Origin: CAYRVX01 sp964427875
GTDB lineage: Bacteria; Planctomycetota; Phycisphaerae; SM23-33
Direction: 5' to 3'
Assembly: GCA_964427875.1 (NCBI GenBank)
Contig: CAYRVX010000002.1
Span: 1 to 64,000, forward strand
Length of the DNA stretch: 64,000 bases
Positions 61,595-64,000 of the stretch are shown here, in pieces. Every line of letters starts with the position of its first letter. Positions within the stretch are counted from its first letter, which is position 1. The position numbers and the translations under genes were made by a program. Below the pieces are notes generated by a model. That model had not been told where the DNA came from. It ran no database searches and saw only the letters and a program-made list of their open reading frames with translations.

Positions 61595-62038
61595 GATGCG
61601 ATCCTCTCTGCAAGACGTCTTCCGGCCGGCCCGGCCCTTGCGGCCGTCACAAGGTGTCCCCATCCTATCACGCCGGCGCCCTTTCGCAAAGCCCGATTCG
61701 CCCTTGGATCAGGAGATCCACGTGGATGCCGATGGCGTCCGGGCGCACTCCGGCCGGACCCGGACGGCAGGCGGCCCGGCCCCGCAGTGAGGAAACGAAG
61801 GTGGGTAAACTTGCGCTGGGTACTTATAAGATCATGAAACACAGGGACTTACAGGCGAAGTGGGTAAAAATGGCTTTGTTTCGTAAAAACGGTTATGCGC
61901 TTTTCTTCCGGGAATTTGCATCCTCCTGCCCCGTCAGACCACGACGCCGTCCCTCCCCACTATTATACACACAAAACCCCTCCAGGTGTTCGTTTTTTTA
62001 TAAAATATTTCGAGAGGACATTTGAGCGGATGTGCGCC
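61595..62038. other. 444-base gap with an AT-rich stretch
   Basis: No gene found. The part 61790-62035 is clearly AT-richer than the rest of the window and contains TTTTTTTATAAAATATTT, a minus-strand TATAAT (61964-61969) without a matching -35, and two related words GTGGGTAAA (about 61802 and 61860). A weak promoter candidate for the reductase-like gene is at 61662-61689. Confidence 0.6.
61662..61689 (-). promoter_or_regulatory. Weak promoter candidate for the exported carbohydrate gene set
   Basis: On the minus strand TTGCGA (61684-61689) and TAGGAT (61662-61667) are separated by 16 bases, each matching the sigma-70 boxes at 4 of 6 positions, about 60 bases before the ATG at 61594. Confidence 0.3.
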
Positions 62039-62282
62039 TCACGACCCCGTCGAGCGGTAGTGTCGCACGCCGAACTTCCAGACACGCAGGGCGATCAGGA
62101 GGAACACCACCCCGATCAGCGGGGCCGAGCACTGGAACCATCGCCCGCTGCCGGCGACCCGGTCCTCGCGGCCGAGGATCGCCAGCGCCGGAAAGTACGT
62201 CACGCACGCCAGCGGCACGACGAAGGTGAAGAACTTCCGAAACCACGGCCGGTAGATCGACAGCGGATACTGGGCCGTCTCC
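62039..62282 (-). pseudogene. C-terminal remnant of an ABC-2 type permease
   Basis: The minus strand encodes the last about 80 residues of an ABC-2 permease of the type that pairs with viologen-exporter-like ATPases: TAQYPLSIYRPWFRKFFTF, VVPLACVTYFPALAILGRE and a final helix ending LRVWKFGVRHYRSTGS before the TGA at 62039. There is no start and no upstream permease sequence; the frame differs from the adjoining ATPase fragment. Confidence 0.8.
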
Positions 62283-62400
62283 GTGCAGGCGGGCGATGAT
62301 CTCCTCGATCGGCGGGTTCTCGACGAAGAGGTCGGTGATCTCGTGCTCGGCGGTGATTCGCGCGATCAGCTCGGCCGGCGAGATGAGCCCGGGGTCGAAG
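62283..62400 (-). pseudogene. C-terminal remnant of an ABC transporter ATPase
   Basis: About 39 residues (FDPGLISPAELIARITAEHE, then ITDLFVENPPIEEIIARLH) match the conserved tail of ATPases from ABC-2 exporters. No Walker or signature motifs are present. It is in frame with the sigma-factor fragment on its 5' side and directly abuts the permease fragment. Confidence 0.8.
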
Positions 62401-62630
62401 CGCAGCGTCTCGGCGACGATGTCCGCCGCGCCGGCCTCGCCGCCCAGCACGTCGCCGTAGGCACGAAGGCAGACGCGATAGAGGTACTCCACGTGGCGGA
62501 GATAGAACGCCTCCCACGCCGCCCGCGCGGAGTCGGGGTCCTCATCCGCCATGGCCATGTAGACCAGCAGATCGGCGTCGGTCTCGTCTGTCAGCCCGGG
62601 GCCTTCGCCCCGCGCCGCCTCCGGGCGCAT
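62401..62630 (-). pseudogene. N-terminal remnant of an ECF sigma factor
   Basis: From the ATG at 62630 about 76 codons encode the start of an ECF sigma factor: TDADLLVYMAMADEDPDSAR, then WEAFYLRHVEYLYRVCLRAY and GGEAGAADIVAETLR, ending in region 2. Region 4 is absent; the frame runs straight into ABC ATPase sequence. AGGGA lies 10 bases before the ATG. Confidence 0.75.
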
Positions 62631-62819
62631 GGAATCGCGTTTCCCTGCCGCAAGCGGCGAGGTCGCCGGGTTGGCGACGTCGTCCGGCTCGGCGTCCAGA
62701 GAGTATACGCCAAAGCGTGACAGGGCTGGGACTCTTGCGGGACCCTTGCCCTCGCCGCCACGGCGGGCGAAGATGGTCCCGCCCGCGTCACGCGACGACC
62801 TCCCGACGGGAGAACGGCC

Positions 62820-63830
62820 TTGAATCGCCCTTCGAACGACAAGCAATGGATCGTCGGCATCACGGACCACGTCCCGCCGCCCGCCGACGTCGAGGAAAGC
62901 GCGTTTCCCGAGGCGGAGCTCCGCTTCCTGCCCGACTGGCGGAAGGACCCCGCCGGCCGGGATGCGTGGCGCGAGGTCGACGGGCTGCTCGTCTGGCACT
63001 GGGTCGTCGACGCCGAGACGGTCGCCCTGCTTGACCGCTGCCGGATCGCCGTTCGCTACGGCGTGGGATACGACCTGATAGACCTGGCCGCCCTGGCGTC
63101 GCGCGGCATCCGGCTGTGCAACACGCCGGACTACGGCACGGAGGAGGTGGCCGACACCGCCTGCGGGATGATCCTGGCGATCCAGCGGCAGCTCGTGGCC
63201 TACGACCGCGCCTGCCGCGGCTACGCCCGCGGCTGGCAGGAGCACATCCTTCACCCCCAGCAGCGGACGAGGGGCCAGGTGCTGGGCGTCGTGGGCGTCG
63301 GGCGGATCGGGACCGCCGTCGTGCTCCGCATGAAGCCGTTCGGCTGGCGCATCCTCGGACACGACCCGTACAAGCCCTCCGGGCACGAGAAGGCGGTGGG
63401 CTACGAGCGGACCGAAACGCTGGAGGAGCTGCTCGACGAGGCCGACGTCGTCACGATCCACTGCCCCCTGACCGACGAGACTCGCGGCATGATCGACGCG
63501 GCGTTCCTCCGGCGGATGAAGCCCGGCTCGGCGCTGGTCAACACGGCCAGGGGCGGGATCCTCGCGAGCCTGGACTGCCTCCGGGAGGCCCTGCGAAGCG
63601 GCCACCTCGCCTACGCCGCGATGGACGTCCTGCCGGATGAGCCGCCGAAGGACCACCCGCTCTTCGACGCCTGGCGGGCCGACGAGGAGTGGCTCGGCGG
63701 GCGCCTGCTGATCAACCCGCACATGGCCTACTACTCCCGGCAGGGCTGGCACGAGATGCGCTACAAGGCCGCACGCACCGCGCGGATGTACCTGCTGGAG
63801 AACCGCCTCCGCAACCTTATCGACCCCTGA
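62820..63830 (+). CDS. D-isomer-specific 2-hydroxyacid dehydrogenase (CtBP/phosphoglycerate dehydrogenase-like)
   Basis: A 336-residue NAD-dependent dehydrogenase of normal length. It has the Rossmann motif GVVGVGRIG (156-164), Arg244 in VNTARGG, Glu274 in DVLPDEPP and His301 in INPHMAYYS, the catalytic Arg-Glu-His triad. The family reduces 2-keto acids to D-2-hydroxy acids; the AYYS ending resembles CtBP-like members. The start is a TTG, supported by CGGGAGA about 6 bases upstream; no ATG lies near. It is divergent from the sigma-factor remnant and convergent with the sugar-kinase tail. Substrate unknown; sugar-acid metabolism is plausible. Confidence 0.88.
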   Translation: MNRPSNDKQWIVGITDHVPPPADVEESAFPEAELRFLPDWRKDPAGRDAWREVDGLLVWHWVVDAETVALLDRCRIAVRYGVGYDLIDLAALASRGIRLCNTPDYGTEEVADTACGMILAIQRQLVAYDRACRGYARGWQEHILHPQQRTRGQVLGVVGVGRIGTAVVLRMKPFGWRILGHDPYKPSGHEKAVGYERTETLEELLDEADVVTIHCPLTDETRGMIDAAFLRRMKPGSALVNTARGGILASLDCLREALRSGHLAYAAMDVLPDEPPKDHPLFDAWRADEEWLGGRLLINPHMAYYSRQGWHEMRYKAARTARMYLLENRLRNLIDP

Positions 63831-63862
63831 GCCGCGACCGGAAGGGAGCGGGAGTTCTCTTC

Positions 63863-64000
63863 CTACCCCGCCGGCCAGTACCCCAGCATATGGTCGTAGA
63901 TGCGGACGAACTCCGCCAGGGCGGCCTCATACGCCTGGCGGGTCTCTTCCCGCGGCTGGATGACCTTCCCGCACACCCGCCGCTCGCGGGCGACCTTGGC
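63863..64000 (-). CDS. C-terminal end of a probable FGGY-type carbohydrate kinase (cut by window edge)
   Basis: The last 45 codons of a minus-strand gene that enters from the right: AKVARERRVCGKVIQPREET, then RQAYEAALAEFVRIYDHMLG and a short end. A basic stretch followed by P-x-x-x-x-x-x-Y and a helix of the Y..a...F..iY..ml type is how xylulokinase-like FGGY kinases end. With so little sequence the family call is tentative, but codon use and the clean stop support a real gene. Confidence 0.45.
   Translation of the reverse strand, partial: AKVARERRVCGKVIQPREETRQAYEAALAEFVRIYDHMLGYWPAG

Noticed and set aside
61998..63752. A 584-codon minus-strand frame through the hydroxyacid dehydrogenase
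   Set aside because: Only the part from 62630 down is meaningful (sigma and ABC remnants); the rest is antisense of the dehydrogenase.
1..64000. CRISPR arrays, tRNA or rRNA genes, complete insertion sequences
   Set aside because: No regularly spaced short repeats, cloverleaf-like sequences, rRNA core motifs or transposase genes were seen on either strand.

Overview
The window is GC-rich (roughly two thirds G+C by eye) and looks like part of a planctomycete-type genome, probably a metagenome-derived contig: it has one internal run of 100 N and is cut through a gene at each end. The lineage call rests on gene content, namely a Tat-exported sulfatase, several Tat- or Sec-exported carbohydrate-related proteins, an ECF sigma/zinc-finger anti-sigma pair whose anti-sigma ends in a DUF4384-like domain, and a caspase-like lipoprotein. 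No rRNA, tRNA, CRISPR array or complete insertion sequence was seen.

Layout. 1-167 is the N-terminus of a sulfatase. 296-5748 holds an exported HEAT/beta-propeller protein, a STAS-like protein, an ECF sigma factor with its membrane anti-sigma, and a caspase-fold lipoprotein. 5887-42942 is a type VI secretion (T6SS) locus, all on the minus strand. In transcription order it runs tssA; then from a near-consensus promoter tssB, tssC, hcp, tagJ, tssE, tssF, tssG, clpV; then vgrG, a LysM/HExxH candidate effector, a helical protein and PAAR, closed by two terminator-like hairpins; then a second block of an unknown 660-residue protein, a TssJ-like lipoprotein, a pseudokinase/FGE giant, a 309-residue protein, tssK, tssL, tssM and a TagF/FGE giant. 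Twelve of the thirteen core subunits are clear; TssJ is a reasonable candidate. 43006-55121 is a two-partner secretion pair (TpsB then a >3100-residue TpsA) placed directly upstream of tssA. 55480-61594 carries four exported proteins that look like a polysaccharide-processing set. 62039-62630 is a composite of three truncated genes (sigma factor, ABC ATPase, ABC-2 permease). 62820-63830 is a D-2-hydroxyacid dehydrogenase, and the right edge holds the tail of a probable sugar kinase.

How it may work together. The T6SS genes encode a contractile apparatus (sheath, Hcp tube, VgrG/PAAR spike, baseplate, membrane complex, ClpV recycling). Its most unusual part is a pair of giant single-pass membrane proteins, one with a TagF head and one with a kinase-like head lacking the catalytic aspartate. 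They share the same long extracytoplasmic segment and a C-terminal formylglycine-enzyme-like (FGE) domain. In proteobacteria TagF and the PpkA kinase act in post-translational T6SS control, so I infer that this pair is a divergent, envelope-facing switch; this is the best candidate in the window for an undescribed system. The adjacent TPS pair and the VgrG/effector/PAAR set suggest an interbacterial-contact island.
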